Shown one piece after another: positions 34,930-46,139 of a DNA stretch of 64,000 nucleotides. Under the pieces are notes generated by a model. The model was not told the DNA's origin. It worked only from the letters and a program-made list of their open reading frames with translations, and searched no databases. The stretch is from Vicia villosa (taxonomy: Eukaryota > Streptophyta > Magnoliopsida > Fabales > Fabaceae), in the NCBI RefSeq assembly GCF_029867415.1, contig NC_081185.1:111463617-111527616 (forward strand), written 5' to 3'. Both the position numbers and the translations under genes were made by a program. Position 1 is the first letter of the stretch. Every line of letters begins with the position of its first letter.

Positions 34930-36612
34930 ATTAGTCTTTCAGAAGATTTTTGTGTGCTATACTACATAAAAATCACGAAGTTGGTTAAACTTGCATACAT
35001 TAGTATTTTGGAAGATTTTCGTGTGCTATACTACATAAAAGTCACGAAGTTCGTTAAACTTGCATACATTGGTATTTTGGGAGAATTTCGTGTGCTATAC
35101 TACATAAACGTTACGAAGTTCGTTAAACTTGCAAAATTTGGTCTATTGGAAGATTTTCGTCTACTATAGTACATAAACGTCATGAAGTTCGTTAAACTTG
35201 TATCCATTGGTATTTTGGAAAATTTTCGTGTGCTATACTACATAAAAGTCACGAAATTTGTTAAATTTGTAAAATTTAGTCTTTTGGAAGATTTTCGTGT
35301 GCTATACTACATAAAAGTCACGAAGTTCGTTAAACTAGCATACATTGGTATTCTGGAAGATTTTTGTGTGCTATAATACATAAAAGTCACGAAGTTTGTT
35401 AAACTTGCAAAATTTGGTCTATTGGAAGATTTTCATATGCTATAGTACATAAAAGTCACGAAGTTTGTTAAACATGCAAAATTAAGTCTTTTGGACGATT
35501 TTCGTGTGCTATACTACATAAAAGTCACAAAGTTCGTTAAACTTGCATACATTGGTATTTTGGAAGATTTTCATGTGCTATACTACATAAAAAACACGAA
35601 GTTCGTTAAACTTGCAATATTTGGTATTTTTGGAGATTTTCGTGTGCTATACTACATAAACGTCACGAAGTTCGTTAAACTTGTATACATTGGTATTTTG
35701 GAAAATTTTCGAGTGCTATACTACATAAAAGTCACGAAATTTGTTAAAATTGCAAAATTTAGTCTTTTGGAAGATTTTCGTGTGCTATACTACATAAAGG
35801 TCACGAAGTTCGTTAAACTAACATACATTGGTATTTTAAAAGATTTTTGTGTGCTATAATACATAAAAGTCACGAAGTTTGTTAAACTTGCAAAATTTGG
35901 TCTATTGGAAGATTTTCGTATGCTATAGTACATAAAAGTCACGAAGTTTGTTAAACTTGCAAAATTTGGTATTTTGGAGGATTTTCTTGTGCTATACAAC
36001 ACAAAAGTCACGAAGTTTGTTAAGCTTGCATACATTGGTATTTTGGAATATTTCCGTGTGCTATACTACATAAAAAACACGAAGTTCGTTAAACTTATAA
36101 AATTTGGTATTTTGGGAGATTTTCGTTTGCTATACTACAAAAACGTTACGAAGTTTGTTAAACTTGTATACATTGGTATTTTAGAAGATTTTCATGTGCT
36201 ATACTACATAAAAAACACGAAGTTCGTTAAACTTGCAAAATTTGATATTTTGGGAGATTTTCGTGTGCTATATACTTCGTAAAAGTCACAAAGTTCGTTA
36301 AACTTACAAAATTTGGCCTTTTGGATGATTTTCGTATGCTATACTACATAAAAGTCATGAAGTTTGTTAAACTTTCAAAATTTAGTCTTTTGGAAGATTT
36401 TCGTGTGCTATACTACATAAAAATCACGAAGTTGGTTAAACTTGCAAACATTAGTATTTTGGAAGATTTTCGTGTGATATACTACATAAAAGTCACGAAG
36501 TTCGTTAAACTTGCATACATTGGTATTCTGGGAGAATTTCGTGTGCTATACTACATAAACGTCACGAAATTCGATAAACTTGCAAATTTTGGTCTATTGG
36601 AAAATTTTCGTC
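34930..36612 (+). repeat. 69-bp satellite with a 483-bp higher-order repeat
   Basis: About 24 tandem copies of a 69-bp monomer are present, with core words CTATACTACATAAAAGTCAC and GAAGTTCGTTAAACTTGC. Variant monomers recur every seven units. The GTTAAACTTGTA variant sits at 35191, 35674 and 36157, exactly 483 bp apart. The AAAAACACGAAG variant recurs from 35595 to 36078, also 483 bp. Because 69 is divisible by three, the repeat stays open in one frame and reads as repeated LYYIKVTKFVKLAYIGILED. That is not evidence of a gene. Flanks are a foldback element and a TA microsatellite. Confidence 0.95.
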
Positions 36613-36614
36613 TG

Positions 36615-36708
<94 letters not shown>
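36615..36708. repeat. (TA)n microsatellite at the satellite edge
   Basis: A TA run of about 94 bp directly ends the 69-bp satellite array. Confidence 0.95.
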
Positions 36709-36712
<4 letters not shown>

Positions 36713-36818
36713 AACTAATGAATAACAAGAGCTCACTCAATGGGTAGTTGGTAAGACATGCATATCACATAATAGATCATATAAATGTTGATCTAATTCA
36801 TAATACAAATATTTATAA

Positions 36819-36992
36819 GGGAAATGCTAACCAGTGCTCTCAAGGTATTGATTAAAATTTTAAAATAGTAACTTTATCTCGGTAATCTGCGTATTTAATA
36901 TCTTAAAAATTAAAATATTAAAATTTCTATAAAATAATTTCTATTTTAGGAATGCTTAACCATTGCCCTGAGGGCACTGGTTAGCAAGACCC
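36819..36992. mobile_element. Short MITE
   Basis: The ends are inverted: GGGAAATGCTAACCAGTGC on the left and GCACTGGTTAGCAAGACCC on the right. The AT-rich core is about 120 bp. Confidence 0.8.
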
Positions 36993-37204
36993 ATATTATA
37001 ATTATAAATTAAAAAAACATTTTTGATATAAGCTAAATTTTTTCACTACACACCTGAATCAAACCAATTTCAAATAATTTACTAATCAAATTCATATATT
37101 TTTTCTTCTATTAATTGGTAGCCCAAAATTATTAGAATACAGTTATCAATACATGTCTCAACATATTTAATAATAACTTAAAATTTGAGTGAAATTAAGC
37201 AAAT

Positions 37205-37390
37205 GATAACCTTTAAGGGTTGGTCTAGTGGTTGATGTTTGGATCTTGATAATGTTCTCCTCTTAAAGTTTTGAGTTCAAATCTTATTAAAAACGAGTCA
37301 TCCACTAATGAACGGTGAAATTGATCCTCTTTAATTAGTCGATCGTAAGGTCGAGTTTTCTTGGATCCAAATAAATTTAGATTTTAAATT
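37205..37390 (+). mobile_element. Candidate tRNA-derived SINE
   Basis: An RNA polymerase III A-box-like word, TGGTCTAGTGG, lies at 37221-37231. A B-box-like word, GTTCAAATC, lies at 37275-37283, about 44 bp further on. The rest is short and non-coding, with an AT-rich tail. No target duplication was identified, and the internal promoter match is the only support. Confidence 0.45.
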
Positions 37391-38215
37391 TTATTAATAG
37401 TATTTATTTTATTAATTATTTCAGAACTCTTAAAAATATTTATTCCTAAATTTTATTATCAATTAATTTAATAAAAATAATCAATATTTTAAATGTATTT
37501 AATATTTGTTTTGTACCATTTAATATTTGAAAAATTGATTTACATAAAATATGTTTAATAGAAATTTATTTTACATACAATATGTTTAATAGATATTTTA
37601 TATAAATTTTAATTTAAATTCTTTATTAAATTTTACTTTGAATCTCTAGATTAGTTGGACCGATCTAAATAAAAAATTCAAATCAACTTTAATATAAATT
37701 GTATAAGATTTAATTTCTTTCAGTTTAATATATGATATGTGAAATTCAAAATTCAAAAAATGAATAGCTTCATAATTATTGAGAAACAATCTTAAGTTAA
37801 GTTAAATTAGAAAGAATAATTTATAAAAGTTAAATTACCAAACAATTAGTAATATTATTAAACTGAACATTTATCTCAAATTTGAACTCAAAACTTATAT
37901 GAATTTTAAATAGTTAAGGCCATTTCGTCTTTAAAAATGTAGCTAGTGGCACCTAAATAAAGATTTTGTTAAAACAAAAATTAGCATAGACAAAAAAACA
38001 AAAATAAAAATTAGCATATGACAAAGGATATACTCTTATACTATGCTGACTCATATAACAGTCCGCTATGGATAAAAACCAAACACCTGGCGGCATTATT
38101 GTTTAATTTTTATTGAGTTGTTGTACTTGTTGTACTTCCAATAATATAATTTTTGTTTATTAAAAAGAAGCAACTTTCGATTTTGAAATGAAATCGTAAT
38201 ATCAAAATAAATTAA
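37391..38215. other. AT-rich intergenic DNA
   Basis: I see no gene or repeat structure in this stretch. Confidence 0.45.
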
Positions 38216-38218
38216 TAT

Positions 38219-38402
38219 AGGGTTAAATAAGTTTTTGGTCCCTATAAATATTGTAGTTTCACTGTTAGTCCCTCCTGGATTTTGGCAACGGTTTTAGTTG
38301 GTTTTGGCATTAGTTTTTTTGTAAAAATCGTTGCCTAAAGGTACGGAAGGACTAAAAATGAATACTGTAATATTTATAGGGACAAAAAACTTATTTAACC
38401 CA
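38219..38402. mobile_element. MITE with GGTTAAATAAGTTTTTGGTC ends
   Basis: The left end GGGTTAAATAAGTTTTTGGT pairs with the right end ACAAAAAACTTATTTAACCC. TTAATATA on the left and TCAATATA on the right may be an imperfect target duplication. Confidence 0.8.
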
Positions 38403-38749
38403 TCAATATAAATACAAAACAATCTAATTATAATTTTTTAATTGATAATTATATAAGAACATAAGAGGTAAGAGTACGGATTCGAATTTCCTAGATTTTT
38501 TTCAATATAGTAATAAATATTTATAAAGCATAATAGTGTATTCAAATCTACAAGATCAATACAAATGTCACCAAAATGCATTTCAAATGACAAGGATTGG
38601 CGAAATATTTGATGTATTTGTAAGTTCAAACCTACGATCGATATACTCTACACTCAAGTTGTTGACAGAGGTTGAATGTTGTTATTAACTTGCGATCTGT
38701 AAACCATAAGAGTGAAAGTGAATAGAAAAACAGTTACAACCAATCATAC

Positions 38750-38787
38750 TCTTCTTCTTCTTCTTCTTCTTCTTCTTCTTCTTCTTC
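38750..38787. repeat. (CTT)n microsatellite
   Basis: About twelve TTC/CTT units lie in the leader of the copia element. Confidence 0.95.
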
Positions 38788-38898
38788 TCTCTCTTTTGTG
38801 AAAACCTAATAGGGTTTCTTGTGTTTGTTTGAGAAATTCAATCTTTCTCATAGTTTTGGTTTGTTCTTGACGACATTCTAACACAACAAACTAGTGCA

Positions 38899-41800
38899 AT
38901 GAGCGTGGAGAAGAAGATGCCGTCAATGAAGTATGAGACTGAGAAATTCACTGGTGTGAATGATTTCGGTTTGTGACGCTTGAAGATGCAAACCCTTCTT
39001 GTTCATCATGGTTTACTAGATGTGTTGAAAGGAGTCGCAACCATGGATGCTGCTCTTACGGAGAAGGAGAAAACGAATATGATAGAGAAAGCCCATAGCG
39101 CAATCGTATTTAGCCTTGGTTATAAGGTTCTCTAACAGGAGTCAAAGGAGAAGACGACGATGAGTGTGTGGTCAAAGCTCGAAAGTTTGTACATGACCAA
39201 ATCATTGGTCAACCGCCTCTACCTGAAGCAAGCTATGTAATCATTCAAGATGAATGAAGACAAAGTCTTGGCCGAGCAGTTGGATATGTTCAACAAGCTG
39301 ATTCTTGATCTTGAAAATATTGATGTGAAGATCGATGATTAAGATCAAGCGTTGTTGTTGTTGTTGTTGCTGTGTGCTTTATCACATTCTCATACTCACT
39401 TCAAAGAAACTCTCTTGTATGGAAGAGATTCCCTGACCTTTGTAGAAATTCAATCACTTGTACTCTAAGGATTTGAACAAACAAAAGGAGCATAAACCGT
39501 CATTTTTTGGTGAAGGGTTATCCGTTAAGGGGAAATTCTTGAAGAAAGATGGTAAGTTTGAAAAGAAGAAGGGTAAAGGTCAACACAAATCTTATGGTGG
39601 TGATACTTCTGCAATCAGGTGTTATCACTATAAGAAGAAGGATCATACAAGAAAGGTGTTTTATGATCGATAGAACAATGGTGGTGTGAAGCACAATGGT
39701 AATGCGATCATTGTGCAAGTTGATTTTGAATCATCGGATGTTCTTGTAGTTTCGAGCAGCAATACTTGTAAGGAATTGATCATGGATTCAAGTTGCACTT
39801 GGAACATGACTCCAAACAAAGATGTGTTTGAGGAATTTTGTGATCAAGATGGTGATTAGTGCTGCTAGGAAACAATAAAGCCTGCAAAATTTCAGGAATT
39901 GGATCTGAAGGTTCAAGCTCCATAATGAGTCAATAAAGTTATTGACTAGTGTCAAGTATGTACCTGATCTGAAAATAAATTTGATTTCTTTTGGTAAATT
40001 TGACAAGAAATGATATGTTTTCAAAGGAGAGCAAGGTGTCTTAAGGCTAATGAAGGGGTCAAAGGAAGTCTTGAGAGACATCAAAAGGCAAGGCTTGTAT
40101 ACCCTTGAGACTGAGGTTGTAAGTGGTTCAGTAGACGTGGCATCCATAAAACCTGTGTCGAAGACTGAGTTATGGCACAAGAGACTTGGCCATGTCAGTG
40201 AAAAAGGCCATGCCGAATTGTCGAAATAAAATCTGCTATGTGGTGACAAGGTTCAAAAGCTGGATTTTTGTGAACCTTATGTATTTGGTAAATCCTGCAG
40301 GGCGAAGTTTAACAAAGGTAGACAAAGAATACATAGATCCCTTGATTATATCCACGTTGATCTTTAGGGGCAAGGCATTTTCTATCTATAGTTGATGATT
40401 ATTTCAGAAAGCTACGGGTATTTATTTAGATAGCTAAGGATGAAACTTCTGAAAATTTCACAATTTGGAAGACTCTGGTCGAAAAAAATGGTGAGAAATT
40501 CAAAAGGTTGAGAACAAACAATGTTCTTGAATTTTTTAATGAGGCGTTCAACAATTATTATAATGTGTCTAGTATTGCAAGAAACATAACTACTATAGGT
40601 ACTCCCCAACAAAATGGTTTATCTCAAAGGTTTAATCAAACCATTTTGGAAAGAATTAGATGCATATTGGTTAGTGCTTAATTAGAGAAGGTATTTTGGG
40701 CTGAGGCTGTTTCAACAATAGCGTATCTGATAAATAGATGTTCCTCGTCTGACTTTGGGATGAAGACACCTGAAAAGTATGGTCGGGACATCCACCTAAT
40801 CTCGACAGACTTAGAGTATTTGGTTGTGTATCCTATGCTTACATTAGGCAAGACATGGTCGAACCTAGAGCTCTGAGATGCATGTTCATGGGGTATACCG
40901 AAGGAGTAAAAAATTATAGGTTGTGGTGCCTAGAGCTAGATCACAGAAGGTGTATCACAAGTCGAGATCAATGAAGCAGAAATGACATTCAAGAAAACTG
41001 ATGATGATGGTCGAATATGCAGAAATTTCTGAAGAAGAGCTGGAACAGGAAGACATTTCTGTTGAGGTGGACCATAGTAATGCTGAATTGCATAACCCAA
41101 ATGAAGTCGAAGAAGAAGCACAAGTTAGCGACGAAGATGAGGAGACTGATAATGACTACCTGCTGGCTTGAGAGATGTCAAGAAAAGCCATTGAGCTACC
41201 TCAGAGACTTGGTTATGCATTTCTCATAGCCTTTGCCTTAATGTTTACAAGTGAGGTCTCTGATGAATAACCTAGAGACTACAAGCAAGTTGTGAGGAGT
41301 TCAAATTAGACCGAATGGATGAAACCATGGATGATGAGATGAAATTTCTCCATGATAATAACACTTGGGAGCTGATCAAGAAACCTGTAGGGGCCAGCTT
41401 AGTCAGTTGTAAGTGTATTTTCAATGTTAAAGAAGGAATAGAAGGAGTGATGTCAAAGAGATACAAGGAGACATTATTTGCTAGGGGGTTCACTAAAAAA
41501 GAAGGATTCAACTTTAATGATGTGTTCTCACCTGTTGTAAAGCATAGATCCACTAAAATATTGTTAGCCATTGTGGCAAAGTTCAACCTAGAGCTGGAAC
41601 ATATGGATGTGAAGACTATTTTCTTGTATGGTGTTCGAGATGATACAATCTTGATGAAGCAACCTGAAGGGTATGTGAAAAAGGGAAAGGAAAATTATGT
41701 GTGCAAGATGAATAGATCTTTATATGGACTGAAACAATCTCCTCGACAATGTAATGCGAGATTCGACAAGTTCATGGCACACATAAGTTTCACTAGGAGC

Positions 41801-42693
41801 CAGTTCGATCATTGTTTCTTTATGTGGATGATACTCTTATAGCAAGAAATAGTGTCAAGGATGTAATGAAGATGAAGGTTAAGCTTTATAAGGAGTTCAA
41901 CATAAAGGATCTAGGAACTGCATCCAGAATTCTTGGGATTGACATCTGGAGAGATAGAAAGCAGTTCAGATTATGCTTATCTCAAGAGACATACCTGAAG
42001 AATATACTCGACAAATTTGGTATGTCGAACTTAAAGCCTGTTATAACACTGACAAATCCTTAGTTCAAGTTGAGTACGACTCAAAGTCCTAGTATTGAAG
42101 TCGAAAGAGCCTATATGAATAACATTCTATACGCTAGTATAATAGGTTCTTTAATATATTTTATGGTCTGTATGAGGCCAGACATAGCCTACAGAGTGAG
42201 CCTTGAAAGCATGTATATGGCTAATCTTGGGAAGGCACTCTGGCAAGCATCGAAGTGGATTCTAAGGTACATAAATGAGCCTGTAAATAGAGTCCTGATT
42301 TATGGTAGAACTTATGGTGGTGATAGTAAAGCAGACATTGAAACATATGTCGACTCTGATTATGTAGGTTGTATGGATTCCAAAAAATCTATATCTGGAT
42401 ATGTGTTCACTATGTTTGGCACATCAATTAGTTGGAAAGCGACACTTCAGAAGGTTGTTGCCTTATCAACCACTAAATCAAAATATATTGCCCTCACTAA
42501 AGCTGTGAAAGAAGCATTGTGGCTTGAAGGTTTTGCTAAGGAGCTGAAACTTCTAGGTAGATTTATCACTGTTAAATGTGACAACCAATATGAAATACAT
42601 TTGTCAAAGAATTTAATCTATCATGAGCAAACCAAGCACATCGATGTGAGGATGCATTTCGTTAGAGAATTAATGGAGCGTAGAGAAGTCTAA
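38899..42693 (+). pseudogene. Copia gag-pol, multiply interrupted
   Basis: Gag starts at 38899 (MSVEKKMPSMKYETEKFTGV) and has stops at several Arg, Gln and Trp positions. A damaged zinc knuckle is at about 39620-39670 (CYHYKKKDHTRKVF, where the second Cys is His). The protease remnant IMDSSCTWNMTP begins near 39780. Integrase pieces occupy 40150-40930. Reverse transcriptase lies at 41315-42063 (MDVKTIFLYG, SLYGLKQSPRQ, then FLYVDDTLI in another frame). RNase H ends at 42693 (VDSDYVGCMDSKKSISGYVF, TKHIDVRMHFVRE). At least eight stops or shifts are visible, so no protein can be made. Confidence 0.88.
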
Positions 42694-42759
42694 ATGCTGT
42701 AGATTTCAATTGAAGATAATGTTATTGAGTATAAGAACAAGATTGGTTCTGCATCTGGC

Positions 42760-44031
42760 CTTGCGTTTTGATGATAAGTTTACATGTCATCTTAAAGAAA
42801 AATTATATACTCTAACAGTTTTGTCTAGTGTGTAGCTTTTGCTTTACAGGTTCTGACATTGGTAAGAAGGCGTGTGACATCATCAAGTTCTGAACTCAAC
42901 ACTCTTGAAGAATACCTATGATGTGTTACAAAGGAAGTCAAGATTCTAGATGATACGTCTACAACAGTTCTAAGGAATGTTAGTACAAGAGCTTCTAATC
43001 ATGACTTTGCAAGGAAGCTTTGGAGGCCTTATAAAGTTTTGCTTATGTTGTCCCATGTTCTGAAGATGCTGAAGACAAGGTTCAGCTAAACAGGTTCTGA
43101 AGATCTGAAGACATCTCTTATGAAGAACAAGTGCTGAAGACTCTGAAGACAAGGTTCTGTTGAACATGTTTTGAAGACTCAAGGACTTAGGTTCTGAAGA
43201 CTTCTACAACATGCTTCAATCAACTTATATCAAAAGCCTATGAAGACTTAGAAGATCAATAATGGCTTGCATGTGATTGTGAGCATAAAAGTACTAACGT
43301 AAACTATGACCTATACTCTTATAGGGTGGCGTAATGACAGTTCTATTTGTACTTTTTATCTACCATTCCCACCATGATCGTTGGGAACTTTACAGCTGTA
43401 TTTGTATGTCCTATTCTACCCTTCAACGGATCTATCATTCTCTATAAACGAAGCCATTAGAATAATTTGAATGTAACACATCATTTCTACAAAACTACAC
43501 CAAAGCATTACAAAAACTCTATTGAGATATTCTTTGTATAATTTTGTATTTTTATCAAGGAGCTTTTGTTCTTATCTTGCGTTCAACACTTTTGTGTTGT
43601 TGTACTTAAACATATGTAATCTGCTTATTAGAAGAATATTTGTATACACAACTTTGTAATCAACGGTGGTTGATAGATGCCTTGGGGGACTAAGTGATAG
43701 TCAGAATTCTTAATAAGACTTTGGATGCGGTCATAGTGGTTTCACGATAAGGATCAACCGAACTTGTTGGAGTTGTCAAGAAGGTTGATCAGAAGTTTAT
43801 TGTGGTTGTCTGTAATCGGTTTGATTATAGTGGATTAAATCCTTGTTGATAAGGAGAAATCAACTTGGTGGGTGGACTGAAGTAACTTTATTAATAGTGA
43901 ACCAAGATAAAAATAACCGTGTCATTTATTTTTATTCACTTGTTAACTTTGTGTTTTGAGTTGCGGAAATATTATATTAATTTGGTGTAACCCAATTCAA
44001 ACTCCTTATTTCTTGTGTTTCTCGCACCTTC
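42760..44031 (+). mobile_element. Probable inserted solo LTR (SIRE-like)
   Basis: This non-coding block lies between the copia RNase H end and its 3' LTR. It starts near GTTTTGATGATAAG and ends near GTTTCTCGCACCTTCA. It contains many GTTCTGAAGA/CTGAAGAC words at 43055-43200. The start, the GAAGAC-rich body and the end fit my recollection of SIRE-type copia LTRs in legumes. No clear target duplication was found, so the limits are uncertain. Confidence 0.45.
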
Positions 44032-44484
44032 AGTTATATGATCCCCAATACATTGCCAAGCTGCAAGTTTTTTCACTGTATACAGTTGATAAAGCTGCTT
44101 GAGGAAAACTAGTTGATTCCCTTATGTTGTAATTTGTTCAAAGGTGGGGATTTGTGATATTTGGGTTAAACTCTAATATCTCGATAGGGATTGGTTTCTT
44201 TATTCGACATAGTTTAAGCATGTTGTAGAAGTCTGTTCACATGCTGATGTCGAAGTCTTTCATACTGTAGTCGAATTGTGTTCTAGCATATAATAGTCAA
44301 TAATGCTAGGTTTGTTAGCATGTCGAATTTGGCCTGTTTGTTTAGCCTAATTGTTTAAGTTAGCTTGTAGCCTAAGTTAGCTTAGTAGTCTATAAATAAA
44401 CTAGTTCTCTCAGGCTGTTGAGAGAGGTTGGTAATTATTATTAACTTGTAATTTGTAAACCCTAATAGAGAAAGTGAATAGATT

Positions 44485-45060
44485 AGGGCTAAATATATTT
44501 AAATTTTCTCTAAACTTAGATATCTTTACTTGTCGTCATTCTCATAAATTTCGTTAAATAATCACCTCTATAAAGTTAGGAATTTTAACTTTTGTCCCCT
44601 CCTGCAATTTAGCGACAATTTTTACGACTTAACAATAATGTGAAACAGATTACACTCCTACTGTAACCGATTACACTAACTTAAATTACACCATTCTCTT
44701 AACAACAAATATATATTGATTATAAAAAAAATTATAAAGAAGAATAAAAAAAAGTATAAAGAATATTAAAATCAAAACATAGAGTAGAAGAAATACTAGT
44801 ATCAAAACAACAAAGCAAAAAAGAAAAAGATAATGATAACTAGAAAAAAAAATAACAGCAAGAGGAAGAAAAAAAACTAGCAACAATTAACAAGCATTGT
44901 TCTTCAATTTGTTGCCGTATAAGAAAATGCAACTTAATTATGACTTTTTTCATTGGACTAAATACAACTTATCATTTTCAGCCTGGATAATCACGTCTCT
45001 AAACATTATTAAATTCATAAATCAAAGCATGTGATGAATATACATATTAAATAAATAATA
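44485..45060. other. AT-rich DNA upstream of the second inhibitor promoter
   Basis: No gene is recognised. A hydrophobic minus-strand frame at 44686-44886 is low-complexity (A-rich DNA read backwards) and is not supported. The right part probably contains distal promoter sequence of the Bowman-Birk gene. Confidence 0.4.
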
Positions 45061-45098
45061 AAAGAAAGAAGAAAAGACATATATAACCCTGGTTGCAC

Positions 45099-45152
45099 TA
45101 TAAATAAATCCTTGAAAGTCTCTTCACAAAACAAAGAAAGATACATAGTAAC
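45099..45152 (+). promoter_or_regulatory. Core promoter and leader start of the second Bowman-Birk gene, cut off by insertion
   Basis: TATAAATA at 45099-45106 is followed by leader-like sequence rich in AAACAAAG, then the GTAAC target site (45148-45152) of the Ty3 element. The leader resumes at 55735 after the second GTAAC. Removing the element leaves about 74 bp between the TATA box and the ATG at 55758. This compares with 57 bp at the paralogue (30675-30992), so the assignment is well supported. Confidence 0.75.
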
Positions 45153-45750
45153 TGATCGTACCTGATCAGAAGAATCGTCGTAGGCTGCTCGGACTGGATC
45201 TTCTAGGAAGGAGAAGGGGGGGGGTGTACCTGCAAGGTACTCCAATGCCAAAGTAAGTTGACGAGCAAAGGAGCGCAAGTACTAGCTAAGAGTGAGTAAG
45301 AATTGAATACCTGACCCTCTAGTCAAAGAGGGTATATATAGCCCCCAGCGCTGGGCCATGATCTCGCTATTGGGTTGGATCCCAAGCCCAACTAGGAGAC
45401 TGTCAGGTTTCCTGAGCGGAAATATCGGAGGTGCGTGTATGCCCTCTGTCCTGGTTAACCGCTCTGAAGTTCCAGGGAGACGCGGTCTTTCAGGAGCCAC
45501 GTGGAATCCGAGTTGTTCGGAGGGTTGAATATGAAGGAACCCTGCGCGGAGCAGAGTCCTCGGCAACGAAGGTGTTTGCGGGGTCGTCAGTGCCGAGCAT
45601 GTCGGTGTCATATGCTCGGGGATATAGGGCTGCCGAGCATGTCTAAGGTGGGCATCCTTTCTGCGTAGGAGGGTCGCAGAGGAACGTGGGCCTCTGAGGT
45701 TTATTGGGCCGAAAATCATAGTGGGCCTAACCTTGGCCCAGTCCAGAACA
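45153..45750 (-). repeat. 3' LTR of the Tat element
   Basis: This is 598 bp; on the minus strand it begins TGTTCTGGACTGGGCC and ends GGTACGATCA. It contains TGCCGAGCATGTC twice, exactly 40 bp apart (45591 and 45631), with an inverted ATGCTCGG between. These words recur in the other LTR. Confidence 0.95.
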
Positions 45751-45763
45751 GGAGCCCCCCAAG
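45751..45763 (-). promoter_or_regulatory. Polypurine tract
   Basis: CTTGGGGGGCTCC on the minus strand abuts the 3' LTR. It contains a G-run of the kind used to prime plus-strand DNA synthesis. Confidence 0.6.
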
Positions 45764-45990
45764 TCGGAGTTTTCTGGTCAAGAAGCTGTGACTTTACCTG
45801 ATGCTCGGGCCGGGGAGATGCTCGATGAGATGGCTCCTCGTCGACCAGATGTGCTCGGAGGAACATCCTGTGGAGGGACGAAACGTCGCGCGTGGGCGAC
45901 ACGCGCTGACGTGGCATAGGTAATAATGGCCTAGGGTCTAGGAGGCGGCGCTTGTCAGGAGAAGCGACGCTTCGCCTTCCGAGCCCTTTC

Positions 45991-46030
45991 CCTATAAAAG
46001 GGGGCGAATCCTCTCATTTGGAAGTTTCAC
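45991..46030 (+). promoter_or_regulatory. Core promoter of the antisense ORF
   Basis: TATAAAAG at 45993-46000 is followed about 30 bp on by a pyrimidine-rich start-like region (TTTCACTCTCTCTG). It is about 145 bp upstream of the reconstructed ATG and lies just inside the 3' LTR. Confidence 0.6.
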
Positions 46031-46139
46031 TCTCTCTGTTTACCTGCTCGGCATCAGACAGGCGTTCCTCGGAAGATACTCTTCCAGATTGTTCACCATA
46101 CCGTTCGTCTACCGAGAAGCTCATCCGGTTATCATCATC

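Larger units (their letters stand above)
38640..44481 (+). mobile_element. Decayed Ty1/copia retrotransposon
   Basis: A partial 5' LTR starts near 38640 and a 3' LTR runs from about 44155 to 44481. They share words such as GTTGAGAGAGGTTG, TTATTAACTTG and TGTAAACCCTAATAGAG (with changes). Between them is a UBN2-type gag, zinc knuckle, protease, integrase, reverse transcriptase and RNase H, in that order and broken by many stops. A CTT microsatellite (about 38750-38787) lies in the leader. A block at about 42760-44031 appears to be a later insertion. Confidence 0.85.

Noticed and set aside
34930..36612. CRISPR-like array of repeats and spacers
   Set aside because: The whole 69-bp unit is repeated with no unique spacers, and the genome is clearly a plant's.
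34954..36713. Multi-repeat protein gene encoded by the 69-bp array
   Set aside because: Frames are interrupted irregularly, starts are arbitrary, the opposite strand is also partly open, and the period being a multiple of three explains the openness.
44686..44886. Hydrophobic minus-strand peptide of 66 residues
   Set aside because: It is low-complexity Phe/Leu read from A-rich DNA, with no conserved motif or promoter.
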